A DNA stretch of 64,000 nt from Zerene cesonia (GCF_012273895.1 NC_052103.1:1054001-1118000); one strand, 5' to 3'. Numbered from the stretch's first letter, positions 11,851 to 23,023 are shown. The notes: generated by a model not told the origin, from the sequence alone. Numbers and translations are program-made.

Positions 11851-13740
11851 GTGAGTTGGTTTCTGTTGTGTTTAACGAAAGCTTGCTGATTAATCTAAGA
11901 ACATACAGTTAATGAAAATATCACATGAGTATTTTGTATTAAAGGTTGAGTTATTGTAATTTTTCCCTGGGGGGTAACTGTTACATCTTAAAAAAGAACT
12001 AATTGTAGTGTAGAAATGTGATGGCCCTGTATAGCTCTGTACTCTCATGGACAGTGGGACTTGGGTTCGACACTGGAATTAGTACTGCTTTAAGACGTTG
12101 CGGTAACCCCCGTGAGCGATAATTCCTATCTTACTTGATTTTTTGGAAAACGTAAGGACCTATTATTTTATTACACACTTACAAAACCGATTTCCTAAAA
12201 CTATTAACGGTTTTTAACCTTTCATTCGATGTAACTTACTAAACTACAATAATTACGATTAGCAAGCTTTAAATGATTTCAAATAACAAAGGAAGTTAAA
12301 ATAATACTTCCATAAAAGTTAAAAATATATTCTTGAATAAAATATAGATAAAGCAGAGACGTAATTTCTCATATAACAATATCATTGCGAGTGATAGTAT
12401 ATAAACGATGAAACGAACTTTTGACCTTAACATTTCCATAATCAATTATAAATCGAAGAGATTTCAATTTAAACACCAAAATTTGTTCTAGATAAACTGT
12501 TTATCGATTCAAAAAATACGCCTGTTAGAGCGAAAATAAGGTTCTATCGCTCTTCTTTTTTATTTGAAAATCTGTTAAAAAAGCTTCCTGAAGTAATGTC
12601 TTAACCTTTAAACTTTTAACATTTGTTAAAACACAACTTACTTTCTAGTTATTTTATTATATGCGATTAGGTTATGACTATCTTAATACTCTCCAATAAA
12701 AAATAATAACTGCAAAAGGTTGTCCAGATGTATATATTATGTATACATGTTTGTTGCTCTTTCACGTGAAAACCACTAAATGTATTTTGAAAAAAGTTGA
12801 CCGTGTAATTTATGTACACAGCTCCATTATTTCTAGTACGAACAATTCGTTAAAACAATTTCGTTGATAAATATGGAATTCAAAATATGGTTTCCTTCCG
12901 GGTATAATCGTAAGCAACAGCTCGTAAACAAATGACGTCACAGATAATTATAGTAATATTAATACGCGCCGTAAATAATGATCTCAAATAATACGCAGGT
13001 ATGCGTAAAATACGGAACGCATTACGGAACTTATAGATGTGTTGGTAAAGTTATTATGAAGACGAGATGCTGTCACAATTATAGACATACGTTAAACTAG
13101 CACGGCACGGCATCGCCCGCATGTGACAATAGCCCATAGCATTCAGGGATACCATTCAAAATCAATGGTGAAAGAATTTTCAACAGATCTCCGATTAATC
13201 TCAGATGCAACGTCGGAAATTTACAATCTTTAACTCTTTATAATTTTAGTAGATAAGGTTTTCTTATAGTTATGTTACTTTGATCGTGATAAGGCTCGTA
13301 AAATGTTCGAAATATTATGCCTAATTAATAATAAGAGATTACCTGTAACGGATTAAACGTAAACAAAGCATTTGATATTATCAGGGATTATATTAACACT
13401 TCAGTGGCCTGTTTTATTCTATGAATCATAAATATTACCGGATATATGTATTTTGTTAGAGATGTTAACATCGTTAAAATCCGCCACAGATATTATAACA
13501 CTGTAATATAAAAAAAAATGGTTTGCCTGTAAAGGTTTTACGGGCGAAGATTTTACGTGACAACGTCTTTTTCTCGGTAGAACATTTATTGATATGAATA
13601 TTATTAAATTGCATAATAGGAACAACGAATTGAATGAAAATAAGAATTGCACAAATTTTAACTATAGAAAATATATTTTGTTTACTAAAAAGACTGAGAC
13701 AGAGATACAAGCACGCACCGATTCAATGCGCCTAATTATC
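11851..13740. other. AT-rich non-coding stretch with a CRE-like site
   Basis: A degraded Helitron-like piece is visible at about 12725-12800 (TTGCTCTTTCACGTGAAAAC). A perfect palindromic TGACGTCA occurs at 12933-12940. I see nothing else in this stretch. Confidence 0.4.
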
Positions 13741-13880
13741 TAGTGCTGAGCGCGCGGCGGACCGAACATAGTTCGGTGACTCATCGTAACGTTACCGGGC
13801 GTTACACTTTTTCATGAGTGACTCCGAGCCGCAACCTAATTTAAGACGTTGTCACGTCAATAGTACGGAACTTTGACGTA
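13741..13880. promoter_or_regulatory. GC-rich island with clustered palindromic sites
   Basis: Inside AT-rich surroundings there are ACCGAAC-ATA-GTTCGGT (13761-13777), an AP-1-like TGACTCA overlapping its end (13777-13783) and the perfect palindrome GTAACGTTAC (13786-13795). A GCGCGCGGCGG tract precedes them. This is compatible with an enhancer or promoter. The target gene is not evident. Confidence 0.35.
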
Positions 13881-14277
13881 ACCTTTTACTCAATACTTTT
13901 CATTTAGCATACTAGGTAATACTCTTTTAGTCTTAAATTACGTACTGTCAAATCATTTTAAAATAGATAGGGATATGCGCTAAGTTCCCATTTTCGTATT
14001 GTAATTTTATTTTACTGTAATCCATGAGATATTATTTGACCATACACACTTACTACGTTACTTGGCGAGTACACGTAAACCTGTTATTGTTAAAAGTACT
14101 TTCGTCCTTTCCCACAATCTAATACTGAGATCTTAAGTCTTGAAATGATTTCAGATAAACTAGTCTTCTTATGTCTACGTTATCGTGATCTGGAAAAATC
14201 TACAAACGCTATCGGAGTTCGTAGTGTTTTAAAACTCAATAATAATTATTAACTAGCAAAAAGTAGGGCTTTAGGAA

Positions 14278-14327
14278 GGCTCGCGAAGTAATCTATCTAT
14301 TGTAATTGATAGATTACTTCGCGAGCC
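14278..14327. repeat. Perfect 20-bp-arm hairpin
   Basis: The arms 14278-14297 and 14308-14327 are exact reverse complements with a 10-base loop. Part of the stem and the loop (TAATCTATCTATTGTAATT) recurs as a direct repeat about 55 bp downstream, near 14347. Confidence 0.9.
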
Positions 14328-14564
14328 GAAAAAAATCTAGTGTAATTAATCTATCTATTGTAATTTTTTATGTTTTTATGAATGACTAGCTTTCCGCCCG
14401 CGTCTTTACTCGTGTGGAAAGCCAGTGATCAATAAAAACATAGTGATGAAATGATCATAAGCTAGTACTGAAAAGTTAGGTTATATTTAGTAAAGTATTA
14501 TGTTATCTGTGGTTGTTGTTAGTGTGGTGGATTATGGAAATAAACTACGTAGTCAAAACAAAGT

Positions 14565-14815
14565 TAAAAGTATGAGCACGCTTCGATACGAATTGGGCCG
14601 CTCATTGGCGGGAAATAGTAACATTTGAATGCTACTGTCACGGTAATAAGTGGAACTGTTGTGTAGTGAGTGGGGAAGCCAGAGGCCCGTTTCCTTTTTA
14701 TCACCCTTTCCAATCCTCTCCATATTTGATGCAAATGTTCATGGACGGTGGTTATCACTTACCATCGGGCGTATTTACCGTTGCTAGCTATGACATGCAA
14801 AGAAGAGTATAGGTC
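14565..14815 (+). repeat. REP-2 interspersed repeat, diverged
   Basis: Shows GAGCACGCTTCGATACGAAT, GGCGGGAAATAGTAACATTT, AGAGGCCCGTTTCCTTTTTA and CACTTACCATCGGGC in the same order as the copy at 5800. Internal blocks are missing. Confidence 0.65.
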
Positions 14816-14909
14816 CCATCTTCATCAGAACTATTTTCTTGAAATAAAAAGCGCTGAAGATAATGAAAACAATTAATATACATACTTCAATAACAAACGA
14901 TCTGTTTTT

Positions 14910-15105
14910 AGTATTTTCTTGTGTTTGGTTTTACGCGAGTATTATACATTTAGAAATTAAAAACTTTTCAACGGATTTTAAACGCGATTTATTCATTATA
15001 TTATTAACCCGACGTTTCGAACACTTTACAGCGAGGGTGGTCACGGGGAGACTGTCTGTCAGAATAAATCGCGTTTAAAATCCGTTGAAAAGTTTTTAAT
15101 TTCTA
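14910..15105. mobile_element. Foldback element, perfect 44-bp inverted arms
   Basis: The left arm 14951-14994 and the right arm 15062-15105 are exact reverse complements. The 67-base loop contains AACCCGACGTTTCGAACACT. The conserved left flank 14910-14950 (including TTTTACGCGAG) is shared with a second copy at 20867-21043, where the loop is in the opposite orientation. It is non-coding, of miniature-element size. Confidence 0.8.
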
Positions 15106-15695
15106 GATCTGTTTTTATTTACAATTCTATCCTAGGTACCTATGATAAGATTCAAGGATTCTCGTGCGTTTTGATACACCTGATTAATCATTGGCTGTAT
15201 TTCAATTGAAGTTTCTTGTAAAAATTTCTTTACATAATACAATAAGTAAATGTACTGTTTTTGAAAATAATAAAATCGTTATTAAACTGGTACAAAATAA
15301 CAATGTAAATGCCTTGAAAAAAACATGAAAAATTCACAGGTAAATAGACACATTTTAAAAAACATAAACGAACTTCTGATGTGCTTAAAAACTGACGTAT
15401 TCGTTCCCGGAGAAATCTTTAACCACAGATAACATAATACTCCTTCAACATATAATTTGAAATTTATATTTTCTACTTGGTTAGGTTTATTTTATCCCAC
15501 CGGGGGCAGCTGGTCGTCTACCGAAATTATTAAATGAACCTCCTCTACAATATTTAGTAACAAGTAGTGGTTTCTATATTAAATTTCATCGTTTATACTA
15601 TACCGTAAATATATACGAAATAAAAACAATTTGTGTCGTTTACCTTGTGGAACGTATGTCATACCTACCTGTAGCATATTTTTTATAAATTTCAG

Positions 15696-15871
15696 GAATG
15701 CCGCCTCGTCAAGACTACATCATCCAGCCCAGTCGTATCCGGGTCGAGCAGACCCGTACACCCCCTCCCCCACCCCCCGGCCGCCTCCAGCGCCCCCCGC
15801 ACGACCACCCCGCTACGTACATTACATCGCAAACTAGGCGTAATAATGCTCCTACCATACAGACCTCTTAG
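15696..15871 (+). CDS. Candidate proline-rich terminal exon, unidentified
   Basis: A good acceptor (ATAAATTTCAG) is followed by a GC-rich block that stands out from its surroundings. The first ATG (15698) opens 57 codons to TAG at 15871, starting MPPRQDYIIQPSRIRVEQ with a run of six prolines and a basic tail. A second frame from the same acceptor reads LHHPAQSYPGRADPYTP and ends at 15837. A third stays open to about 15930. Codon third positions are G/C-rich, typical of coding exons here. I do not recognise the protein and cannot decide the frame without the upstream exon. Confidence 0.35.
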
Positions 15872-16421
15872 CTATGGATTTTGTATAAAATTCTACCATC
15901 CATGCTGCCAGCTTAGAATTTGTTGTCTATAGCTGTAACTTTATCTTATCTGTGTTTGTATCAGATGTATCAGTTCTATTTTCGAATGATGTAAAAACTG
16001 CTCCATAGGAATTTGGATGTCTATTTTTTATCTATGATGTTCGTTTTATTGCTTGTTTAGGAATAGTTTGTGACTTTATTGGAATACCTATAAGTATTAT
16101 TAGGATAATTAAGTATTTTATAAATATAGCAATGTTTGATATATCTTAATAAAATATTAATTTGATGCTATGTATATTATGTAAGATTTATAGTCAGTAT
16201 AATAAGTGACTGGTGCACATTTAAGATAAATTTGGCATAAAAATTGAAAATGGAAAAGAAAATTAGAAAGTTTAAATGTGTATTTTATAAATATAACATA
16301 TAATACATATTAATATTTAAGGTTTATTTTAATGATTGATTTATAAATACATGTTTTTACATACAAGGAGGCTCAATAAGGATATATTTGACAATTTTTT
16401 CAAACAAATAAGAACAAAAAA
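15872..16421. other. AT-rich stretch, possible 3' UTR
   Basis: Contains several AATAAA-like signals, for example near 16149. It would suit the 3' UTR of the candidate exon at 15696, but I see nothing else in it. Confidence 0.35.
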
Positions 16422-16853
16422 ATGGTTTGGAAAGCGCACCCACGAGCAGACAGTTCGTATCTGGTTTTAAAAAATATTTTTTCCAGCATTCTGAAACCTT
16501 CAAAAACTTGTGATTTAGGAAAACTCCTTCAGACCAGTGTGTTGAGTATACTGAATGACGAACCGTTTAAAGCGGAGAAAGAAACGTCCAGTATGTGTAA
16601 TGAACACTCAAAGGTTCAAATTATGAGCTCAGAATACAATCAAATGAATTTCACCGAAACTAACTCACTTATTTATATATGTAGTTATCATCTGAAAAAA
16701 ATCGGCGAACGTCACAACGATTGTCAAATTTTAAAACCATACATTAAACCAAATCAAGCTAATTTCAGTTCAGAAAGTCACTACTTAAAATACAAAGAAT
16801 ACAGCAAAGAAGCCAACCTATGTTTACTTATTGTACCACCAGATATATCGTGA
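16422..16853 (+). CDS. Intronless 143-codon ORF of unknown function
   Basis: The ATG has a favourable context (AAAAAAATGG) and an in-frame TGA upstream. The product begins MVWKAHPRADSSYLVLKNIF and is rich in Ser, Lys, Asn and Cys, with no signal peptide, membrane segment or domain that I recognise. In DNA this AT-rich, 143 sense codons are not expected often by chance, so it may be a fast-evolving single-exon gene or a decayed one. AATAAA signals follow near 17090. Codon use is AT-rich, unlike the certain genes in the window, which lowers confidence. Confidence 0.3.
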   Translation: MVWKAHPRADSSYLVLKNIFSSILKPSKTCDLGKLLQTSVLSILNDEPFKAEKETSSMCNEHSKVQIMSSEYNQMNFTETNSLIYICSYHLKKIGERHNDCQILKPYIKPNQANFSSESHYLKYKEYSKEANLCLLIVPPDIS

Positions 16854-17047
16854 AAATGGATGAGATTTTTCGTAGCTGCTTTAAGAGAGAACACATTGAC
16901 TGCAAAGTGGCTGAATCAATTTACCATGAATTAAACGTGATCAGTTTTACATTACCCTGTCCTTGCTTCCCAATAGTTTACTTAAAAAAGCTGTTCATAA
17001 GAATGAGAATTTTTCAAACTATAAAATTGAATAACAAACAATTCTAG
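16820..17047 (+). pseudogene. Second-frame ORF overlapping the 16422 ORF
   Basis: This 75-codon frame (MFTYCTTRYIVKMDEIFRSC...) overlaps the end of the 16422 ORF in another frame. The two together could be one gene broken by a frameshift. Equally, it may be non-coding. There is no recognisable domain. Confidence 0.15.
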
Positions 17048-17336
17048 AAAAGCAGACGAAAGTGTTTATCAGTAAAAAGTTTGTAAGTAAAATAAAATAA
17101 ATGAAATAGAATAAATATATTTTTTGTAAGGGCTTCTTTAATTACGAGACATAACATACATTTTCGGCGCGTGACAGGAACTCGAAATAATAAACTTGCG
17201 CGAAGTGAGTTGCCGCACCGTTTCGCATTAATGTTACGCCGTTGTGACTAATTATAGATATACAATAAAAATATCGTCTCTTCTGAGATTAATCGAGTAA
17301 CACAGTAAATCACAATCTAAATAAAATAAATAAATA
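17048..17336. other. Short intergenic stretch with one GTTGCCGCACCG site
   Basis: The only notable sequence is GAGTTGCCGCACCG around 17207-17220, a partial match to the CpG motif described at 58519. The remainder is AT-rich. Confidence 0.4.
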
Positions 17337-17537
17337 AATGTGAAAGTTTGCTTGTTTGGATGTTTGTCCGCCAATCACACTGAAACTACTGAATGGATTT
17401 TGATGAAATTTGTTATACAGACAGGGTATGAGCTGACTTGGGTGATAGGATACTTTTTATCCCGATCAAATACTCCCTTGGTATAGAACAGGAATCAGGA
17501 ATCTTGACACCCGGCCGGAGCCGGGACGAGCGCCTAG
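17337..17537 (+). mobile_element. Helitron-like element, family HLE-D
   Basis: Begins near AAATGTGAAAGTTTG and ends in a GGCCGGAGCCGGG hairpin and CTAG before T. Relatives are at 28468-28676 (+) and 26279-26455 (-), with a fragment at 59992-60121. Confidence 0.6.
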
Positions 17538-18210
17538 TATTAAATATGTGGGTATATTGTTGTATTTACGCGTTCGTTATTGCTATAATGAAATAAAACA
17601 ACTATAACAGTTTTTTTTAATTTTCAAAATGGAAAATAAATAGATAACATAAACCGGCTGCAACACATCCATAAAAAGATCTGTTTTAGGTAACCGGTGT
17701 CATAAAATTTTAATTTCAATTTGTTTCATTCGTGTAAAATAGCTATAAAACAATGTAATTTTAACAAAACGAAGGGTAAATGTGGGACAAAGGACATGTA
17801 TATTGTGTGGGACTACCTCGCGGGACACACCTTTTATGTTTCATAATTATTATTTTAATTACGTTTACCCTGATGTTGTGATGAGTATAACATTCCACCA
17901 GGTTTCGGTTGGACATGGATTCGGTCCCGGAGTAAGTAAAAATACTTGTTTGAACATTAATTCATCTTAGATTACTAATACGTGTAATAATGTACACCAT
18001 AAAGTTTTGTTAAATTTTAATGGAAGACTGCATTATATATTTGGTATAGTGGCCGTAGTACCTACATATAGGACTCAGAAAAATTTTATATTTCCATCAT
18101 TAAATAGATACAGTAAATCCTGAGATAATTTCCCACGACGCCACAAACTCACAGATTATACCTTACCTGCTAAACGATTAGCACAGATAATATAATAAAC
18201 TAAAATGCAG

Positions 18211-18512
18211 TGGTGGCTCAGTGGTGAGAACCTTTGACTTTAAAATCGATAAGTTGGGGTTCGAGACCGGGCGTGCGTGCAGGAAATAAATCGATTTTTC
18301 AATTTATCTGCACATGTGGATAACATCACCGCTGCTTAAAACTGTGAAGGAAAACATGGTGAGGAAACCGGCACGTCCAAGATTCAAAAGTTCGACGACG
18401 TGTGACATCTGCCAACCCGCGCTTGGCCAGCGTGGTGGATTATGGCCTGAACCCTCATAGAAGGCCTGTGTCCCAGCAGTGGGAACATATATGGGTTGAT
18501 GATGATGATATG
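18211..18512 (+). mobile_element. tRNA-derived SINE, full length
   Basis: Box A TGGCTCAGTGGTGAG is at 18214-18228 and box B GGTTCGAGACC at 18258-18268, 30 bases apart as in tRNA promoters. The body ends CCCAGCAGTGGGAACATATA and a TGATGATGATGA tail. This is the best-preserved copy of the SINE in the window. Confidence 0.85.
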
Positions 18513-18823
18513 AATATAATAAACTACTATTAGTAGAAATATCCTAATACCAGCATTTGAATTCCTAAAAATCCGTATTGGCCTTGGGGGACAAACGATA
18601 ATATTACTGATATAATATTTGTCTATGTTCTGACTTTTACTTTAACCTAAAGTACATTATTAAAACCTAGTAATATAGCTTACCAATGTCTATTATTTGC
18701 CCATGGCTATTTAATTATAGAGCAAAATATAATCTAAAACACCAACATAAATGTTCACATTATAAAGATATTCCTTTAAAAGACCGCAGGTGAAATGTTC
18801 TCCAAAATTTGCTTAATAGACTA

Positions 18824-18972
18824 CTAGCTGTGACCCGCGGTTGAAACCGCGTAAGTCCGTATCCCGTAGGAATATCGGTATAAAAAGTGCCTGTGTTTCA
18901 TGAAAATCGTTGGAGCCGATTCCGAGATTCCAATTATATATATACAAGAATTGCTCGTTTAAAGGTATAAGA
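18824..18972 (-). mobile_element. HLE-B element with internal deletion
   Basis: Both termini of HLE-B are intact (TCTTATACC start, CGCGGTTTCAACCGCG hairpin and CTAG end), but the middle present in the 8762 copy is missing. The result is 149 bp. Confidence 0.7.
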
Positions 18973-19395
18973 TATAAGAATAACAAAGTCACTGTCCATT
19001 ATATTTCATTATTTCGCCGCCTGTTTGCGCACGCACTGAGGGTAACTCCGTAGGCGTGCGAGATCAGTTTTTGCCCTCGCATCATCACTATGTAACATAT
19101 TACATCTTACATCTATTGAACTACTTCGAATTTAACGCGTGCGAAGCCGCCTGCAAAAACTAGTTCAGTATATGTATCATACCTTCGAAAGTTTGTATAT
19201 CGAGTATATATTGCAAAATGTATTCGATGCATAAATACTTGGTATTGAATCAAAAGTATCTCTTTAGACTGCTGCCAGGATATAAAGCCTAATCTAATCA
19301 CGCATATATGCTCGAAAATCATAATATTGATATTTCTCTGTGGTGGTAAGTACGTACTTTTACAAAGATATATAATATGTTCTATTGAGGCTGGA

Positions 19396-19465
19396 TCAAG
19401 GGTGGCCGAGAGGATAGGCGTAGCTACGGTTTGGTTAAAAGAAGCGGCTTCGAATCCATCAATAT
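19396..19465 (+). other. tRNA-like segment, probably a degenerate SINE head
   Basis: TGGCCGAGAGG (19403-19413) resembles box A and GCTTCGAATCC (19447-19457) resembles box B, with tRNA-like spacing. No clean cloverleaf or acceptor stem can be drawn, so a functional tRNA gene is unlikely. Confidence 0.3.
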
Positions 19466-20076
19466 TTCATTTTAATACATAGGTAATATAATAATGGTCG
19501 CAAAGAGTTGTTCTGTTTTATACATCTATTTTGCTAAGAAAATTCCTATCATCAATCTCAGAAGTCTTATTTTAGGAAAGCCGGGTCTTAGGGACCCCTT
19601 AGGTCCCACTATCTGCGACATTCAACCGCGATCGAAGATACCACCGGCCTTTGAAAACGAGGTGTGGTAATCTCCCCTTATCGAGGCAAGCATGCCTTTC
19701 AAACCACCTACCTACCTGCTTTTAATAACACAACACAAATACACGTAGGTAGCTTGATTTATAACATATAACATTCTAACTGCATCTGTATTGTTAATAC
19801 TCTTTGTTATTTTTGGCGCGCTAACATTGATTTACGATGTTCGATTTTTAAAAAATGTTACGGCCCGTCCCATTGTTTTGCCGGTTTTGCATTGAGGCCA
19901 TTGACACTCATTAAATTCTTTGCGCACCCTTCCATCTGCACGCCAGAGGAACGCACAAATAGATTTCGATCTATATATTAGATGACGAGCGGACAACGTG
20001 GATCGCAGGTGTCATTTTCCCTCATTTAATTGATTGGCAACAAACAGTAAAAATAAACATTACCGCGAGGCGATGC

Positions 20077-20087
20077 GGCAACGTCGC
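20077..20087 (-). promoter_or_regulatory. CpG motif GCGACGTTGCC, copy 1
   Basis: Exact 11-mer on the - strand, inside TGCGGCAACGTCGCA, in a short CG-rich patch that continues to about 20120. One of seven exact copies in the window. Confidence 0.45.
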
Positions 20088-20866
20088 ATTATCGACCCGT
20101 CCTCCACTGCGCTGCGTGAAAGCTGAAAGGCATCATTTGAAAAGTTCGCTCCATGCTACTAAAACAAGCTTCAAGTGGAATGGAAACTCGTTATGATAGG
20201 TTTGTAATGAACGTGAAAGTTATAACGAATTTTATGAAAAGTATCGAAAAAGAATTGTATTGTATTTTTGAAAGGAAATTATTAGATACCTACTGTTACT
20301 GTTCGCATCTTATCAATTATGCTAATACATAATTAATTCACTCAAAGTTTATGACCACACAACCAGCACTGGTTTGAAGTAGTTATAAAGTGTATATTAT
20401 AATATTATATACTTTACCGTTTATTGCTGATAAAACCAGTTCAGACAGAACCAGATTAACATTAAATCACCGACCATGGGACAGAATATTAATTAGTTGT
20501 GTTTTATTATAGCATAGAAAAAGTACATCACTATAATCAGGTGATAAAAAGTATGTTCTCACAACGAAGACCTTACTTAAAACTACTTAAAACTTACAAG
20601 AAACTTTATTTAATTAAAAAAAAGATAATTTTAATATTAATTTAGTATTACGGTCGTCTTAGTACAAAACCATATTATGTAGAATTCTTGGGACTTTTTT
20701 AGGTTATGATACTGAATTCTGAAACTTAATTAAAGTTATTTACAGCATAATCTAGCTATTCTACAAGCTTCAGGCTTCAACAAAGACCAATCAGAAATAC
20801 AAAACTAGAGTAAAGTCTAAAACAGTCTGTGAAATACAATACAATACTGCGATATTCAAATATTCT

Positions 20867-21043
20867 TAGTATTTTCTTGAGTTTGATTTTACGCGAGGAT
20901 TATACTTTTAGAAATAAAAGACTTTTTTACGGATTTTAAACGCGATTCAGGGTCAGACGCTCGCTGTAAAGTGTTCGAAACGTCGGGTTAATAATATTAT
21001 GAATAAATCGCGTTTGAAACCCATTAAAAAGTCTTTAATTTTC
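20867..21043. mobile_element. Foldback element, second copy with flipped loop
   Basis: The left flank (20867-20908) and inverted arms (20909-20947 and 21001-21043, imperfect) match the copy at 14910. The loop (20948-21000) is present as its reverse complement, reading AGTGTTCGAAACGTCGGGTT. Confidence 0.75.
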
Positions 21044-21182
21044 AAATATTCTTATCACTAAGCCAGCCTATGCTTGAATAACATATTGAATGAACAAGAT
21101 ATCGTTTATGTTGTAAATACTTGCATTTATAAATGTTTGTTCTTTGTATTTCACTTTTATGCTTTATTTTATACTAAGGGGA

Positions 21183-21300
21183 GTGTTCTGAGGTTTGAAG
21201 TTTTATCAACGGACCACCCACCATAAAAACCGCGGAAGGGCCCGATTCCGTTTCCTCACAGTCCATTCCATCTTTCCAGTCTTTAATGCTTATTGATTGA
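21183..21300 (+). repeat. Possible diverged REP-2 copy
   Basis: The CCGTTTCCTCACAGTCCATTCC block resembles the middle of REP-2 at 5800. The ends are not recognisable. Confidence 0.3.
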
Positions 21301-21362
21301 CAGCGATCGCTCTGAAGTTAGTATATGAAAACCTACTATCCTATTAATCATACTTCATACTA

Positions 21363-21562
21363 TCCTACTAATATTATAAACACGAAAGTTTGTAAGGATG
21401 TGTATGTGTTTTTTGCTCTTTCACGCAAAAACTATTGAACCTATTGCAATGACATTTGGTACGTAGATAGCTGGACAATTTGAATAACATATAAGTGACT
21501 TTTTATCCTGATATTCCTACGGGATATGGACTTACGCGAGTGAAACCGCGGGGCGCAGCTAG
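21363..21562 (+). mobile_element. Helitron-like element HLE-A, tandem copy 1
   Basis: Complete: TCCTACTAATATT after A, hairpin CGCGAGTGAAACCGCG, and GCGCAGCTAG before T. It is followed 34 bp later by another complete copy. Confidence 0.75.
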
Positions 21563-21596
21563 TATCCTACTATCGTACTAATCCTACTTCCCACTA

Positions 21597-21805
21597 TCCT
21601 ACTTAATATTATAAATGCGAAAGTTTGTAAGGATGTGTGTGTGTGTGTGTGTTTGTTGGTCTTTCTCGCAAAAACTACTGAACCGATTGCAATGAAATTT
21701 GCTACGTAGACAGCTGGACAACTGGAATAACATATAAGCAATTTTTTATCCCGATATTCCTACGGGAAACGGGCTTACGGGGGTGAAACCGCGGGGCGCA
21801 GCTAG
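21597..21805 (+). mobile_element. Helitron-like element HLE-A, tandem copy 2
   Basis: Complete copy in the same orientation, carrying an expanded TG repeat near 21640 and ending GCGCAGCTAG before T. The 34-bp gap to copy 1 is made of repeated 'tatcctac' units. Confidence 0.75.
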
Positions 21806-21909
21806 TGTAGAATAAATGTGTATACTGTAATTGCAATGTTTTGTAACTCAGCAGAATTCAATTCCACTTCCACCATCTCGGTTCTTGTCAATCCGCTTCC
21901 CTACTACTA

Positions 21910-22105
21910 TCAATGCGAAAGTAACTCTCTGTCTGTCTGTCTCTTCATTACGCCTAAACCACTGAACCGATTTGGGTGAAATTTGGTAAATTAATAGTTT
22001 TTGACATGAGGGAGTGACGCGGAGATCCGTGAAACATGCTGGAAATCTTGGGACTGTCTATCTTTTCCTATGACTACGCGATTAAACACGCGGAAGGAAA
22101 GCTAG
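21910..22105 (+). mobile_element. Helitron-like element, family HLE-H
   Basis: Starts TCAATGCGAAAGTAACTC after A and ends with CGCGATTAAACACGCG and AAAGCTAG before T. Diverged relatives are at 44396 and 60174. Confidence 0.55.
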
Positions 22106-22602
22106 TTAAAAATAATACATGTGGAACGTACGTACATAGTTTCTACGTGAACGCTACTAATAAATAAAAATTGTTCATGCTATTCAAAGTCTGCTATCAA
22201 AATACTGCAAGTCGTTGATGCGTTGCGGTAAACAAAATTATAATCTCCATTTAAAATATAAATCGAAGTCATGGTCTATAATTAAATGTTTGTCTTATGT
22301 TATTTTTACAAAACTTTTTGTATGTCTCTTGTATCGTAGCTTCCGAACAGATGAGCCGTTTTGGACGTGATTTTGGTTTTAAGGTTAATTAGTAGAAACA
22401 ACATCCCGTCTCAGATATGTTTGATTAAAATCTATCTGTGATGCCAGCCCTTATGAAATGCGAATTTTTTTATATGGCTATAAAATCAATGGCTTTACTA
22501 AGAGAACTATAAAAATAAATATATCCAAAGTGGGCGCCAACACATAAAGGAGTTTTTTTTTAAACTTTAAATTTAAATCACTCGATGGTAATATATACTA
22601 TA

Positions 22603-22779
22603 CTAGCTGACCCGGCAAACGCTTTTGTACCTTAGTCTTATCATTTAGGAGAATAAAAAAGACGTCCGTCGATTCTCAGACCTACCCGATATGCACACAT
22701 AATTTCATGAAAATCGGTCCTGCCGTTTCGGGGGACTGTGGTAACTAACATTGTAACACGAGAATTATATAAATATAGA
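22603..22779 (-). mobile_element. Helitron-like element HLE-E
   Basis: Begins CTAGCTGACCCGGCAAACGC (the 3' end in - orientation) and closes with GTAACACGAGAATTATAT. It is immediately followed by another copy. Confidence 0.6.
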
Positions 22780-22940
22780 CCAGCTGAGCCGGCAAACGCT
22801 GTTCCGCCTTACTCTTATCATTTAGGAGTATGAACAATAGACGTAGGCCGATTCTCAGACCTATCCGATATAACCACACATTAAAATCGGTCCAGCTGTG
22901 TCGGGGGAGTATGATGACACGAGAATTTTATAAATTTTGA
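22780..22940 (-). mobile_element. Helitron-like element HLE-E, adjacent copy
   Basis: CAGCTGAGCCGGCAAACGCT to GACACGAGAATTTTATAA. Its CTAG end has lost one base. The two copies abut head to tail. Confidence 0.6.
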
Positions 22941-23023
22941 TATTATACTATGTTATAACCAAACCTCACTGAACCATTAAACTAATTTGGTTTAATCAAG
23001 CACCAGTCAATATTTATTTAACT

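Larger units (their letters stand above)
18973..20866. other. Gene-free stretch with sparse signals
   Basis: Contains a CTAG-element fragment at 19115-19152, a tRNA-like segment at 19396 and the CpG motif at 20077. Otherwise I see no gene in it. Confidence 0.4.
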
